From contig NZ_JAGYPD010000001.1 in assembly GCF_018343515.1 (NCBI RefSeq), positions 496,001 to 560,000 of the forward strand: a stretch of 64,000 bases of DNA, written 5' to 3'. Source of the stretch: Bacillus sp. FJAT-50079. GTDB taxonomy: Bacteria > Bacillota > Bacilli > Bacillales > Bacillaceae_C. The notes below the pieces were generated by a model that made no database searches, was not told the DNA's origin, and saw only the letters and a program-made list of their open reading frames with translations. Below, in pieces: positions 35,825 through 44,199 of the stretch. The position numbers and the translations under genes were made by a program. Each line of letters begins with the position of its first letter. The first letter of the stretch is position 1.

Positions 35825-36535
35825 TTTATCAAATAGTAAGTACATACCTGTAAAAATGAGAATAATATATGTAAGGATGCGAAAGATAGATTGATTTAAA
35901 TGTAAGAAAAGCCGTTGTCCAATATAGAGACCAATAACAACAAGCGGCAATGCAAGGGCACTGAAAGTCCATGCCTTAATTGATGTTCCAACAAAAATCA
36001 CTTGAATGAGTAAGCTGACAAAATAGATGAATAAATAAAAGGCAAGGGTCGTTCCTCTTAGCTTCTCCTTTTTCGTATCTGTTCCTGAAAAGTACAGTAG
36101 CAACGGCGGACCTGGCATACCGATACTTGCCGTTAGTATTCCAGAAAAACTCCCCACTGCCACATCCCTTTCCCGCGTTTGTCCAATTCGAAAATTAAGA
36201 AGCAATAAGAGCGTCAATGAAAGGATTAGAATACTGACTACCATTTTTAAATGATTCAAATTGATTGTGAGAAAAATCCACAACCCAATCGGCAAGCCAA
36301 TGATGCTGCCTATCGTAAATCGTTTAAACATTCCCCAATCTACGTCTTTCTTAACCTTTGCAATTAAAACAGCTGAAATAACGAGGGATAATATTAAATT
36401 GATTTGGATAGCATCAGGCGCTGTAAAAATAAGAAGCAGGAACGGAGTAGCCATGATCGAAAATCCAAAACCAGTACTTGTTTGTAAAATAGATGCAAGT
36501 AATATAATGATCGCAAAAAGCAGATAGTCAATCAT
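35822..36535 (-). CDS. TauE/SafE-family membrane protein (second copy)
   Basis: 237 residues, seven to eight hydrophobic segments, with the family halves ILQTSTGFGFSIMATPFLL at the start and GILTASIGMPGPPLLLYFSG in the middle. The family moves sulfite, sulfate or organosulfonates in several bacteria, but many members have no known substrate. There are no sulfur genes nearby, unlike the copy at 9268. It is transcribed alone. Confidence 0.78.
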   Translation of the reverse strand: MIDYLLFAIIILLASILQTSTGFGFSIMATPFLLLIFTAPDAIQINLILSLVISAVLIAKVKKDVDWGMFKRFTIGSIIGLPIGLWIFLTINLNHLKMVVSILILSLTLLLLLNFRIGQTRERDVAVGSFSGILTASIGMPGPPLLLYFSGTDTKKEKLRGTTLAFYLFIYFVSLLIQVIFVGTSIKAWTFSALALPLVVIGLYIGQRLFLHLNQSIFRILTYIILIFTGMYLLFDK

Positions 36536-36600
36536 TTACCGAAACCCTTTCTTTAAAAACATGAAAACTTACATTAATTATAACATTTTAACCCATACAA

Positions 36601-36635
36601 AAAAGCACTAGGAGGAAAATCCTCTTAGTGCTTTT
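36601..36635 (-). terminator. Terminator of the cold-shock gene
   Basis: AAAAGCACTA-GAGGA pairs with TCCTC-TAGTGCTTTT around a 4-base loop. Confidence 0.85.
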
Positions 36636-36643
36636 AACGTTAA

Positions 36644-36844
36644 TTATAATTTAACAACGTTCGCTGCTTGGTCGCCACGGTCGCCTTGTGTAATGTCAAA
36701 GCTTACTTTTTGACCTTCATCAAGTGATTTGAAGCCGTCGCCAACGATTGCTGAGAAATGTACGAATACATCGTCTCCACCTTCAACTTCGATGAAGCCA
36801 AAGCCTTTTTCTGCATTAAACCATTTAACTGTACCTGTATTCAT
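36644..36844 (-). CDS. Cold-shock protein (CspA/CspB family)
   Basis: 66 residues covering one OB-fold domain: [16 protein letters not shown] contains RNP1 (KGFGFIEV) and VFVHFSAI is RNP2. Binds single-stranded RNA and acts as an RNA chaperone. CspD/CspC-like in length and acidity. The start ATG 36844 lies 9 bases after GGAGG. A leader of about 100 bases with a large inverted repeat precedes it, as expected for a gene controlled at RNA level. Confidence 0.95.
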   Translation of the reverse strand: MNTGTVKWFNAEKGFGFIEVEGGDDVFVHFSAIVGDGFKSLDEGQKVSFDITQGDRGDQAANVVKL

Positions 36845-36892
36845 TATGAATAACCTCCAAAAAAGTGTTACTTAATAGCGATGTAAAACAAA

Positions 36893-36946
36893 AATTCACA
36901 TGCCTCCCGTATTTTCATCAAATATAATCCGGGAAACATATGAATT
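36893..36946 (-). promoter_or_regulatory. Hairpin in the presumed csp leader
   Basis: Arms of 17 bases, AATTCATATGTTTCCCG and CGGGAGGCATGTGAATT on the minus strand, pair at 14 positions around a 20-base AT-rich loop, about 50 bases upstream of the csp start. It could be a cold-responsive RNA structure or a terminator-like upstream element; only the pairing is seen. Confidence 0.45.
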
Positions 36947-37035
36947 ATAAGATTCAATACTTTATTAAGTGTATAAAAACTATACCATGAGCCAAACGAG
37001 ATTGCAACATTTTTCAGTTTTATTAACTGGAATTA

Positions 37036-38052
37036 TTATGGAAATACCTTTATCTTCTCCCGATTCAACGGATTCAGGTCGACAACAAACCCCAAATCTT
37101 CTAACATCTGTCTATCGGAAAAACTTTCCTGCCCTTCTGTTGTTAAATAATCACCGATAAAAATGGAATTTGCCGGATATAAACCGAGGGGCTGTAAGCT
37201 GCGTAAATTAACTTCACGTCCTCCCGAAATCCGAATTTCCTTCGTCGGGTTTATAAATCGGAAAAGACATAATACTTTTAAACAATAACGAGGATTAAGA
37301 TCATTCGTTCCTTCAAGAGGTGTACCATCCACTGCATGTAAAAAGTTTACCGGAATTGAATCAGCGTCAAGTGCTTTTAAGCTCTTGGCCATGTTGATCA
37401 CATCTTCTTTTGTTTCCCTCATTCCAATGATTACCCCGGAGCATGGAGAAATGCCTGATTCCTTCACATACTCGACAGTCGTTACACGATCAGCGTATGT
37501 GTGCGAAGTCGTAATTTGCGTATGATGATTTTCAGAAGTGTTGATATTATGATTATAACGGTCAACACCTGCATCTTTTAATCTTGTTGCCTGCTCAGGC
37601 TTTAAAATGCCTAAGCAAGCACATATCGTCATGTCTTTATAATTATTTTTAATTTCTTTCACTGATTCAACGACAATATCCAATTCCCTGTTAACGGGTC
37701 CGCGTCCGCTCGCCACGATGCAATATGTCCCGGCATTTAGCTCTGCCGCTCTTGCGGCTCCTGCCACAATTTCATCCTTTTTCATCATTGCATATTTCTC
37801 AATCGGCGCTTTAGAAACAATCGATTGCGCACAATAACCACAATTCTCAGGACATAACCCAGATTTTGTATTAATAATCATATTCAGCTTCACTTTATTT
37901 CCGAAAAATTCCTTGCGAACCTTGTACGCCGCATGCAAAAGCAATAATAATTGTTCATCCGGACACTCAAGCACAGATAAAGCTTGTTGAGTCGTCAATT
38001 CGCCACCTGCAAGCACATGATCAGCCATTTGGTTAAATGTCATTTTCTTCAC
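37036..38052 (-). CDS. bioB: Biotin synthase
   Basis: Radical-SAM enzyme that inserts sulfur into dethiobiotin. The SAM cluster motif CPENCGYCAQ (C-x3-C-x2-C) is near residue 67, and the [2Fe-2S] ligands lie in TYCIVASGRGP, ICACLGIL and the late EIRISGGREVNLR. 338 residues is normal. The start overlaps the bioY stop by 4 bases, so translation is coupled. No other biotin-synthesis gene is in the window, so dethiobiotin comes from elsewhere or by uptake. Confidence 0.95.
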   Translation of the reverse strand: MKKMTFNQMADHVLAGGELTTQQALSVLECPDEQLLLLLHAAYKVRKEFFGNKVKLNMIINTKSGLCPENCGYCAQSIVSKAPIEKYAMMKKDEIVAGAARAAELNAGTYCIVASGRGPVNRELDIVVESVKEIKNNYKDMTICACLGILKPEQATRLKDAGVDRYNHNINTSENHHTQITTSHTYADRVTTVEYVKESGISPCSGVIIGMRETKEDVINMAKSLKALDADSIPVNFLHAVDGTPLEGTNDLNPRYCLKVLCLFRFINPTKEIRISGGREVNLRSLQPLGLYPANSIFIGDYLTTEGQESFSDRQMLEDLGFVVDLNPLNREKIKVFP

Positions 38053-38639
38053 CTAGACCTTTTTACAATCTTTTGCATTCTGTGGGCAAAAATTCCAGCA
38101 AGCACTGCAAGTATGACATCCTTTGGAAAAGGAACAGCCATCCACAGCCATGCTACCTTATATGAAAATGCCTCTGGAGCAGTAAACCAAAGCTTGTAAG
38201 CTGCATACATCCAGTTTGTCCCAAATAAATAACTGACGATCGTTCCCAATAATGCAGCAACGATATAAGCATAAAGCTTTTTATTTTTATCGATGATTTT
38301 CCCAGTAATATATGCGGTTAATATAAAAGAAAGAATGAATCCAAACGTTGGATTTAATAACTGACCGATCCCACCGTTAAATCTCGCAAACACCGGCGCA
38401 CCTACCAAACCAATAAATGCATATAGTCCCATTGACGCAGCACCTAGTCGGCTACCTAAGAATGCCCCTGCGAGTACCGCAAAAAATGGCTGTAATGTAA
38501 TTGGCACTCCCCCAATAACCATAAACGGCACAAATGATGTAATATTTGCTCCGATCATCATTAAGGTGGCGAACATGCTCACATAGACCATATCGAGCGT
38601 CCCTAGCCTATTTTTTGTTCTCACTGCTGTCGTGCTCAT
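38049..38639 (-). CDS. bioY: Biotin transporter BioY
   Basis: 196 residues, six membrane helices, S-component of the ECF biotin transporter. BioY blocks visible: MIGGVPITLQPFFAVLAG near residue 42, GFILSFILTAYITG and the late WMAVPFPKDVILAVLAG. Its energy-coupling genes are not nearby (shared ECF module). It is first in a bioY-bioB operon behind a BirA-type operator at 38692-38724. Confidence 0.92.
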   Translation of the reverse strand: MSTTAVRTKNRLGTLDMVYVSMFATLMMIGANITSFVPFMVIGGVPITLQPFFAVLAGAFLGSRLGAASMGLYAFIGLVGAPVFARFNGGIGQLLNPTFGFILSFILTAYITGKIIDKNKKLYAYIVAALLGTIVSYLFGTNWMYAAYKLWFTAPEAFSYKVAWLWMAVPFPKDVILAVLAGIFAHRMQKIVKRSR

Positions 38640-38691
38640 TTTTTCACCTCAATCGTTTAGTATAATATGAGAATAATCGATGGAGCTACTA

Positions 38692-38724
38692 TATGTCAAC
38701 CTAAATAATTATATGGTTAACATA
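38692..38724 (-). promoter_or_regulatory. BirA-type biotin operator overlapping the bioY promoter
   Basis: TATGTCAACC and GGTTAACATA form a near-perfect dyad (one mismatch) with a 13-base spacer, close to the TTGTTAACC-N14/15-GGTTAACAA BirA site. The mismatched half contains TTGACA on the minus strand, the -35 box of bioY, which explains the deviation. Repression by biotinyl-AMP-bound BirA is expected. Confidence 0.75.
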
Positions 38725-38783
38725 TATTCATTTGTAACGAAATGAAATTCCAAGGTACTAATATTACGAAGGGAGGGGACAGC

Positions 38784-39281
38784 ATGAGCGAGTTGGAAAA
38801 GTTATATGAACAAATTCATCCTAAAATATATGCTTTTTTCTATATAAAAACACTTGATTCCGCAACTGCAGAAGATTTAACTCATGATGTATTTTACGAA
38901 GCTTTGAAAAGCCTCCCCTCTTTTTCACATAAATCATCACTGCAAACATGGATTTTTTCAATTGCTCAAAATCTATTAAAAAAGCATTATCGCTCAAAAA
39001 AGTATAAACGTAACTTAGAAAACACGCTGATGAAGGATGAGAAAAGCGCCCCTCCTTCACCAGAAGAAATCTACCTTTCGAAGGAAACCGACTCACATTT
39101 CGTTCAGCAGCTTTATAAGCTTGATGTCGCATCAAAAGAAATTGTCACTTTGCGTATTTATGGGGAATTGTCATTTAAAGAAATCGGTGAACTTGTCAAT
39201 AAAAGTGAAAACTATACGAGGGTCACCTTTCATCGTGCCAAATTAAAACTTCAAAAGGAAATGAGGGTGAGAGATGAATAA
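38784..39281 (+). CDS. ECF-type RNA polymerase sigma factor
   Basis: 165 residues with sigma region 2 (AEDLTHDVFYEALKSL near residue 30, LQTWIFSIAQNLLKKHYR) and region 4 (LYKLDVASKEIVTLRIYGELSFKEIG, split at residues 115-140, then FHRAKLKL). No region 1 or 3, so extracytoplasmic-function type. I start at ATG 38784 behind GGGAGG. It overlaps the next gene, a zinc-finger anti-sigma factor, by 8 bases. The signal sensed is unknown. Confidence 0.88.
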   Translation: MSELEKLYEQIHPKIYAFFYIKTLDSATAEDLTHDVFYEALKSLPSFSHKSSLQTWIFSIAQNLLKKHYRSKKYKRNLENTLMKDEKSAPPSPEEIYLSKETDSHFVQQLYKLDVASKEIVTLRIYGELSFKEIGELVNKSENYTRVTFHRAKLKLQKEMRVRDE

Positions 39282-39798
39282 AGATTGTTCTATTGTTGAA
39301 GATTTATTACCTCTTTATCATGAAGGATTGCTTCAAGATGAAACTGTTTCATGGGTGGATGAACATTTTAAAAAATGCGACCACTGTCGAGAGATCGCCC
39401 AAATTTCAAAACAACCAATCGATCCAGAACAAATTCAATCAACGGTAAACTATGATCAGATGATGGAAAAAATTAAATTGCGGCTATCTATTTATCAAAT
39501 TATTTTTGTTGGTATTTCCTTTCTATTCGCAATCAAGACCTCACTTCTGAACGAAAGCTTCGGCTTTATTTTGTCATATGCCATTTTAGGCGCGATCACG
39601 TATTTATTTTATAAAAGCTTCTGGATCGTCATTACGATTGCCTTTTTACCAAACTTTATTTGGTCTTTAATTGATATCAGTGCATTTCATTTTAACTCAA
39701 TCATTGGATCGCTATTTCTTGCGGCCATCCATGTCATCTTTGCATTCGCGGGCAGTATCATTGGTTTACTCATTTTAAAATTACGAGAAAGAGGTTAA
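39274..39798 (+). CDS. Membrane anti-sigma factor with zf-HC2 domain
   Basis: 174 residues. The N-terminal zinc-binding anti-sigma domain has C5 and the H-x3-C-x2-C core in WVDEHFKKCDHCRE (near residues 27-34). Four or more hydrophobic helices follow (about 68-170). It would hold the overlapping sigma factor at the membrane until a signal releases it. The start overlaps the sigma gene end, consistent with coupled translation and equal amounts. Confidence 0.85.
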   Translation: MNKDCSIVEDLLPLYHEGLLQDETVSWVDEHFKKCDHCREIAQISKQPIDPEQIQSTVNYDQMMEKIKLRLSIYQIIFVGISFLFAIKTSLLNESFGFILSYAILGAITYLFYKSFWIVITIAFLPNFIWSLIDISAFHFNSIIGSLFLAAIHVIFAFAGSIIGLLILKLRERG

Positions 39799-39803
39799 CT
39801 ATA

Positions 39804-40511
39804 ATGAAAAAGAAAAAATGGTTGTATATTGGTTTGCTCATCATTTTGATTGTTCCAATCATATTTTTATATCAATCCTTTAATGGTAATCCTTTAACAA
39901 AATACATGTCGAAGTCGGCAGTAAAAAGGTATTTATCAGAGAACTATCCTGAACACGAATATCATATTCGCAAAGATGTTTATAACTTTAAAATTAGTGG
40001 ATATAGCTATGAAGTCGTCCAAATCGGAAGTGAAGAAAATTACGAATTCGAAGTGACTGGATTGATCAAACCAACCGTTACCTATGATGGAATTTACTAT
40101 GCAAATCTTGATATGCCACTTATTGAAAAATTGCAGGAGCAGGCAGCGGCAGAACTTACAACCTTGCTGCAAGAGCCCATTCCTGAGCTTACAAACCTTT
40201 CTGTCCAGTTGGAAGTGTTAAAAGGAACATATGATGAGGCGACAAATTGGCATAAAGATTTAAAGATAGAAAAACCACTTTACATCCACATGACAATGGA
40301 TGTAGCTGAACTGACGAAGGAAGATGTATTGACAGCAGCAAAAACGGCTCAGAAAATATTAAATGATGAAGGCTATTCGTATAGCCGTGTAAGCCTGAAT
40401 GGAAATATGTTTGACCTAGCCGCTGATAAAGATAATCCTGGATATGTAAAATATGCGGTTGGCTTTGAACCAAATACAAACATTGCACTTAAGCAAATAG
40501 AAGATTTTTAA
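39804..40511 (+). CDS. Membrane-anchored extracytoplasmic protein (YfjL-like)
   Basis: 235 residues: one N-terminal transmembrane helix (residues 6-24) after a Lys-rich tip, then an external domain beginning NPLTKYMSKSAVKRYLSENYPEHE (in pieces), which resembles the N-terminal part of B. subtilis YfjL-type proteins. It starts 5 bases after the anti-sigma stop and so belongs to the sigma operon. It may be the sensor or the effector of that envelope response. No catalytic residues recognised. Confidence 0.65.
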   Translation: MKKKKWLYIGLLIILIVPIIFLYQSFNGNPLTKYMSKSAVKRYLSENYPEHEYHIRKDVYNFKISGYSYEVVQIGSEENYEFEVTGLIKPTVTYDGIYYANLDMPLIEKLQEQAAAELTTLLQEPIPELTNLSVQLEVLKGTYDEATNWHKDLKIEKPLYIHMTMDVAELTKEDVLTAAKTAQKILNDEGYSYSRVSLNGNMFDLAADKDNPGYVKYAVGFEPNTNIALKQIEDF

Positions 40512-40553
40512 ATGATGGTGACTGTCTAAAAGGTAGTAAAGTAGGCTTTTGGT

Positions 40554-41152
40554 AAACATCATCCGTTCGATTGACCTTATGGAAAATTTTTTACCAGTGA
40601 GGGGCTATCGAATGAGGTTCGATTTACCCTATTGGAGATGTTTTATCAGTAAAGGACTATCGAATGAGGTTCGATTTACCCTATTGGAGATCTTTTACCA
40701 GTGAGGGGCTATCGAATGAGGTTCGATTTACCCCATTGGAGATGTTTTACCAGTGAAGGGCTATCGAATGAGGTTCGATTTACCCTATTGGAGATGTTTT
40801 ACCAGTGAAGGGCTATCGAATGGCGTTCGATTTACCCCATTGGAGATCTTTTACCAGTGAAGGGCTATCGAATGGCGTTCGATTTACACTATTGGAGATC
40901 TTTTACCAGGAAGGGGCTATCGAATGGCGTTCGATTTACACTATTGGAGATCTTTTACCAGGAAGGGGCAATCGAACGAGGTTCGATTTACACTATTGGA
41001 GATCTTTTACCAGGAAGGGGCAATCGAACGAGGTTCGATTTACACTATTGGAGATCTTTTACCAGGAAGGGGCAATCGAACGAGGTTCGATTTACCCTAT
41101 GGAAGACTTTTCACGGGAGAAGGGCAATCGGATGACGCTCGTTTTACCATAA
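40554..41152. repeat. Tandem array of 52-bp units (about 11 copies)
   Basis: Landmark positions 40606, 40658, 40710, 40762, 40814, 40866, 40918, 40970, 41022, 41074 and 41126 are spaced exactly 52 bases apart. Each unit holds a small dyad ATCGAA-N5-TTCGAT, then TTTACCC/ACTATTGGAGAT and TTTTACCAG. Outer units are diverged; those at 40970 and 41022 look identical. It fills the gap between convergent genes. Because 52 is not a multiple of 3, any frame through it changes phase with each unit, so I treat it as non-coding. No spacer diversity, so not CRISPR. Confidence 0.9.
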
Positions 41153-41211
41153 TGACATAAATATGTTATCAAGGGGAAACTAATAATAACCTGAAACATA
41201 AAAAAGAAGAA

Positions 41212-41262
41212 GCTATTCAAAAGTCAATAAAAGTTTGACTCAAGAATAGCCCTTTTTGTTTT
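41212..41262 (+). terminator. Terminator-like hairpin after the 52-bp array
   Basis: GCTATTC-AGTCAA pairs with TTGACT-GAATAGC (13 of 16) and is followed by CCCTTTTTGTTTT. Confidence 0.65.
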
Positions 41263-41264
41263 AG

Positions 41265-41458
41265 CTAGAATATTGATTTCCGCTCAGGCGCTTGCGAGGA
41301 TCTCCCCTGCCCCTTACTCCCGTAGGACATTGAATAAGCTTCACTGACCCTTGCATCGCACGGAGGTATTGTGAAGTATTTTTGAGAAGGCCCGCGCCTT
41401 TCGCTCTAATCTATTTCCATCCTTTTCTAATGACTCTTTTGAGTCAGCCCTATCATAT
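41265..41458 (-). repeat. Decayed Bacillaceae intergenic repeat
   Basis: On the minus strand it reads GGGCTGACTCAAAAGAGTCA, then AGAGCGAAAGGCGCG, CTACGGGAGTAAGGGGCAGG, GGCGCTT-type blocks and GAGCGGAAATCAA. These are diverged forms of the GC-rich intergenic repeat scattered in many Bacillaceae (GGAGCGGAAGGCGCGAGACT-like). It is GC-richer than its surroundings and carries no gene. Confidence 0.45.
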
Positions 41459-42493
41459 TTATAAAAACTTCACACAAACAACTTCAGGAATCTGAACTTC
41501 GGAATCGAGTTTCGTTAGCTTACCAGTCTCCTGGTCTCTTGCAAATAAAACGAGATTGCCTGTGTTCTGGTTTGAAGCGATTAAAAATGCACCAGTTGGA
41601 TCTAGGACGAAATCACGCGGCCATTCTCCCCCTGATGGTGTATGTTCAACAAAAGAGAGTTCTCCAGAGTCAGAATCCACCTGGAATACAGTAATGCTAT
41701 TATGTCCACGATTCCCTGTGTAGACGAAGCGCCCATCGGCTGAAATATGGATCGCACTCGCATCATTCGTTGCTGTAAAATCTTCAGGAATAGCGCGAAT
41801 GTATTGTTTTTCCGTGAAGCTTCCATTTGAAGCATCATAATCAAGAACAACAACTTCTGAACTGAGCTCTGTTAAAAGATACGCAATTTTTCCATTTGGA
41901 TGGAAAGTGATGTGACGAGGACCACTGCCTGCTTGCACCTTCAATTTGCTGGCATGCTCAAGTCCCTTATCCACTACTTTATACGTAACTAGTTCATCCG
42001 TTCCTAGATCAGCAACGACGACATAGTTGCCATCCGGAGTATGACCCGTAAAGTGAACATGCGGTTTTTCTTGACGCTCATGCGGGCCATTCCCTTCATG
42101 TTGTACACTCGATGAAGCTGGTTGAACCCCCTCTTGATTCACAGCATATAAGCTAACCGTTCCTAGATGGTAATTTCCCGCAAGCAACTCACCTTGATGA
42201 ATACTCACATGGCACGGCGGTGCTCCTTCTTGTAATCGCTGGTTGATGAACGTTAATTCACCTGTTGCTTCGTTAAGCTGATAAGCGGCCACTCCTCCTA
42301 ACTTCTCATCTTGGGCAACTGAATAAAGAAAATCACGATCTTCACTAATCGTTACATATGTAGGGTTACCGATTTTTGCGGCGACTTTCACATCTTCAAG
42401 CTTTCCATTTTCAGCATCAAGAACGAATGAATAAATTCCTTCACTGCTTTGACGCGTATATGTACCGGCATAACCAATATATTTTTTTTCCAT
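41459..42493 (-). CDS. pgl: 6-phosphogluconolactonase, beta-propeller type (YkgB/Pgl)
   Basis: 344 residues, seven-bladed lactonase. Family signs: IGYAGTYTRQSSEGIYSF at the start, NPTYVTISEDRDFLYSV, QEKPHVHFTGHTPDG, GSGPRHITFHPNG and the late GEWPRDFVLDPTGAFLIASNQ. Hydrolyses 6-phosphogluconolactone in the pentose phosphate pathway, which connects to gnd and gluconokinase further right. Transcribed alone. Confidence 0.85.
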   Translation of the reverse strand: MEKKYIGYAGTYTRQSSEGIYSFVLDAENGKLEDVKVAAKIGNPTYVTISEDRDFLYSVAQDEKLGGVAAYQLNEATGELTFINQRLQEGAPPCHVSIHQGELLAGNYHLGTVSLYAVNQEGVQPASSSVQHEGNGPHERQEKPHVHFTGHTPDGNYVVVADLGTDELVTYKVVDKGLEHASKLKVQAGSGPRHITFHPNGKIAYLLTELSSEVVVLDYDASNGSFTEKQYIRAIPEDFTATNDASAIHISADGRFVYTGNRGHNSITVFQVDSDSGELSFVEHTPSGGEWPRDFVLDPTGAFLIASNQNTGNLVLFARDQETGKLTKLDSEVQIPEVVCVKFL

Positions 42494-42558
42494 AAAACCT
42501 CATCCCCTTTCAAAACTTCTACTTTTAGTATAGCATTCATGTTCTAAAGGTGGCAGTA

Positions 42559-42589
42559 AAAAACAACTGCCCAAATCTGGACAGTTGCT
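42559..42589 (-). terminator. Terminator of the catE/nitroreductase unit
   Basis: CAACTG-CC / GG-CAGTTG hairpin followed by TTTTTT on the minus strand. Confidence 0.8.
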
Positions 42590-42596
42590 TTTCAAT

Positions 42597-43205
42597 TTAC
42601 TTAAATACTTTCATTCGTTCTTCCAATGGTTGTTTTTGCTTTTCTGCTGGTATAGCCATCGGCTTACCGAATGGCATTTGGGCAATTAATTTCCAATCAG
42701 AAGGGATGTTCCAAATCTTTTCCACTGCTTCATCAATGATCGGCTGATAATGTTGGAGTGAAGCTCCAAATCCTTCTACTTCCAACGAAGTCCAAATAAT
42801 GTATTGTAGCATTCCAGACGATTGCAACGCATATTCTGGAAATTTATCTGCATATGACGGGAATTGCTCTTGCAATCCTTTTACAATCGATTGATCTTCG
42901 AAAAACAAGACCGTCCCGAAACCATTGCGGAAGCTTTCCATTTTTTCTGCTGTCGGCTGGAAGTTTTCAGCAGGGACGATTTCTTTCAAAGCTGCTTCTG
43001 TAATATTCCATAGCTTATCGTGATTTTCTCCAAACAAAATTACAACTCTGCCACTTTGTGAATTGAATGCAGACGGTGCGTACTTCAATGCATGTGCAAC
43101 CACTTCTTCAACCCGTTCTTCCGATACGACTACCTCATTACTAATTCCGTAAACAGAACGTCTATTTTCCACTGCTGTATAAAAGTTTTGTTCAGTTTTA
43201 ATCAT
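42597..43205 (-). CDS. Nitroreductase-family flavoprotein (quinone/nitro reductase)
   Basis: 202 residues. FMN-binding start ENRRSVYGISNEVVVSEE, then HALKYAPSAFNSQSGRVVIL and the late GFGASLQHYQP and AQMPFGKP loop, as in the HBN1/MhqN/YodC group of oxygen-insensitive nitroreductases. Uses NAD(P)H to reduce quinones or nitroaromatics. It follows a catE-like gene by 6 bases, and the pair faces a YodB/CatR-type regulator, so it is a quinone-detoxification reductase like B. subtilis CatD/MhqN by role. Confidence 0.85.
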   Translation of the reverse strand: MIKTEQNFYTAVENRRSVYGISNEVVVSEERVEEVVAHALKYAPSAFNSQSGRVVILFGENHDKLWNITEAALKEIVPAENFQPTAEKMESFRNGFGTVLFFEDQSIVKGLQEQFPSYADKFPEYALQSSGMLQYIIWTSLEVEGFGASLQHYQPIIDEAVEKIWNIPSDWKLIAQMPFGKPMAIPAEKQKQPLEERMKVFK

Positions 43206-43211
43206 GTGTAA

Positions 43212-44057
43212 TTACCCCTTTATAATAAAATGAATATAATTTCCGGAAGGGTCTTTCGTAATTAGTTTCCCATCGTTAAAATTATAAGATATTTGTTGTA
43301 GTTCTAATTGCTCGACGATTTTCTTCATTTCCTTTTCATTCTTTAAAGCAATTGAGTACCAATTTAAGCCAGTACTATTTTCCGCTGCCGGTTCGGCGCC
43401 TGCACTATTCCATTTGTTAAGACCAATATTGTGATGATATCTATGTTTAGAAATAAATAAAGCTTGGCCACCATAATTAAGAACTGGTTCAAATCCAATT
43501 GTATCACAATAAAATTGTTTCACTTTTGTCAATTCAGACACTTGTAAATGGACATGACCAATGAACGTTCCAGCTGGCATCCCTTGCCAACCATTTGGTG
43601 AACCTTCCTTCAATAAGTCTTCTATGTCCAATGCCTTCGTTGTCATATACACTTGATCCCCATTCCAAGTCCACGTGTCAGGTGAGCGATCAATGTAGAT
43701 TTCAATTCCATTTCCTTCAGGGTCAGCTAAATAAAGTGCTTCACTTACATCATGGTCAGACGCCCCTTGAACAGGTATTTGCTTTTGAATAAAATGGTGA
43801 ACAAGGTTCGCTAAATCTGAACGATGTGGTAATAAAAAAGCAATATGATATAAGCCTGTTGAGTATGGAGCTCGAAGCTTAGCATTTTTATTTTCTTCAA
43901 GAATGAGTAAGCCATTTTTTCCGTCCGCGGACAATACAGCCCGATTTGTCGTTTGATCAATCACCTGAAACCCAAGCTGCTCTTGATAAAAGGTCATGAC
44001 CCGCTCTAAATCTTTAACAGTTAATGCTACTTGGTTAATGATCGGATGCGAATACAT
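43212..44057 (-). CDS. catE: Ring-cleavage dioxygenase, CatE-like (two VOC domains)
   Basis: 281 residues with two vicinal-oxygen-chelate modules: residues 5-125 (INQVALTVKDLERVMTFYQEQL in two parts, ending IEIYIDRSP) and 165-280 (IGHVHLQVSELTKVKQFYCD, ending NYIHFIIKG). Iron ligands expected are His in GHVHL, His in RYHHN and a C-terminal acidic residue; the last is not obvious (GNYIHF), so the metal site should be checked. Catechol-2,3-dioxygenase CatE of B. subtilis has the same layout and is controlled by a YodB paralogue. Degrades catechol or hydroquinone. Confidence 0.82.
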   Translation of the reverse strand: MYSHPIINQVALTVKDLERVMTFYQEQLGFQVIDQTTNRAVLSADGKNGLLILEENKNAKLRAPYSTGLYHIAFLLPHRSDLANLVHHFIQKQIPVQGASDHDVSEALYLADPEGNGIEIYIDRSPDTWTWNGDQVYMTTKALDIEDLLKEGSPNGWQGMPAGTFIGHVHLQVSELTKVKQFYCDTIGFEPVLNYGGQALFISKHRYHHNIGLNKWNSAGAEPAAENSTGLNWYSIALKNEKEMKKIVEQLELQQISYNFNDGKLITKDPSGNYIHFIIKG

Positions 44058-44078
44058 ACGTAATTTCCTCCTTCAAAC

Positions 44079-44095
44079 ACTTACTTTATGTAAGT
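44079..44095. promoter_or_regulatory. YodB/CatR-type operator, copy 1
   Basis: Perfect dyad ACTTAC-TTTAT-GTAAGT in the divergent region between catE and the HxlR-type gene. It is close to the TACT-N-AGTA sites of YodB and CatR. Confidence 0.65.
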
Positions 44096-44199
44096 AACTA
44101 TATTGTAATTATGGTATAATGTCAAGTAAGGAAGATGCAAATTAAAAGGTAGGTAAAAGATAGGGCAAATGATATAATAAACATAATGAGGTGAACAAA

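Noticed and set aside
40805-41152. Overlapping open frames of up to 115 codons across the 52-bp array
   Set aside because: The unit length is not a multiple of three and the same repeat is read in all phases; the frames stay open only because right-hand units lost two TGA triplets. No suitable ribosome binding site.
40554-41152. CRISPR array
   Set aside because: Whole 52-bp units repeat with no variable spacers, and no cas genes are near.
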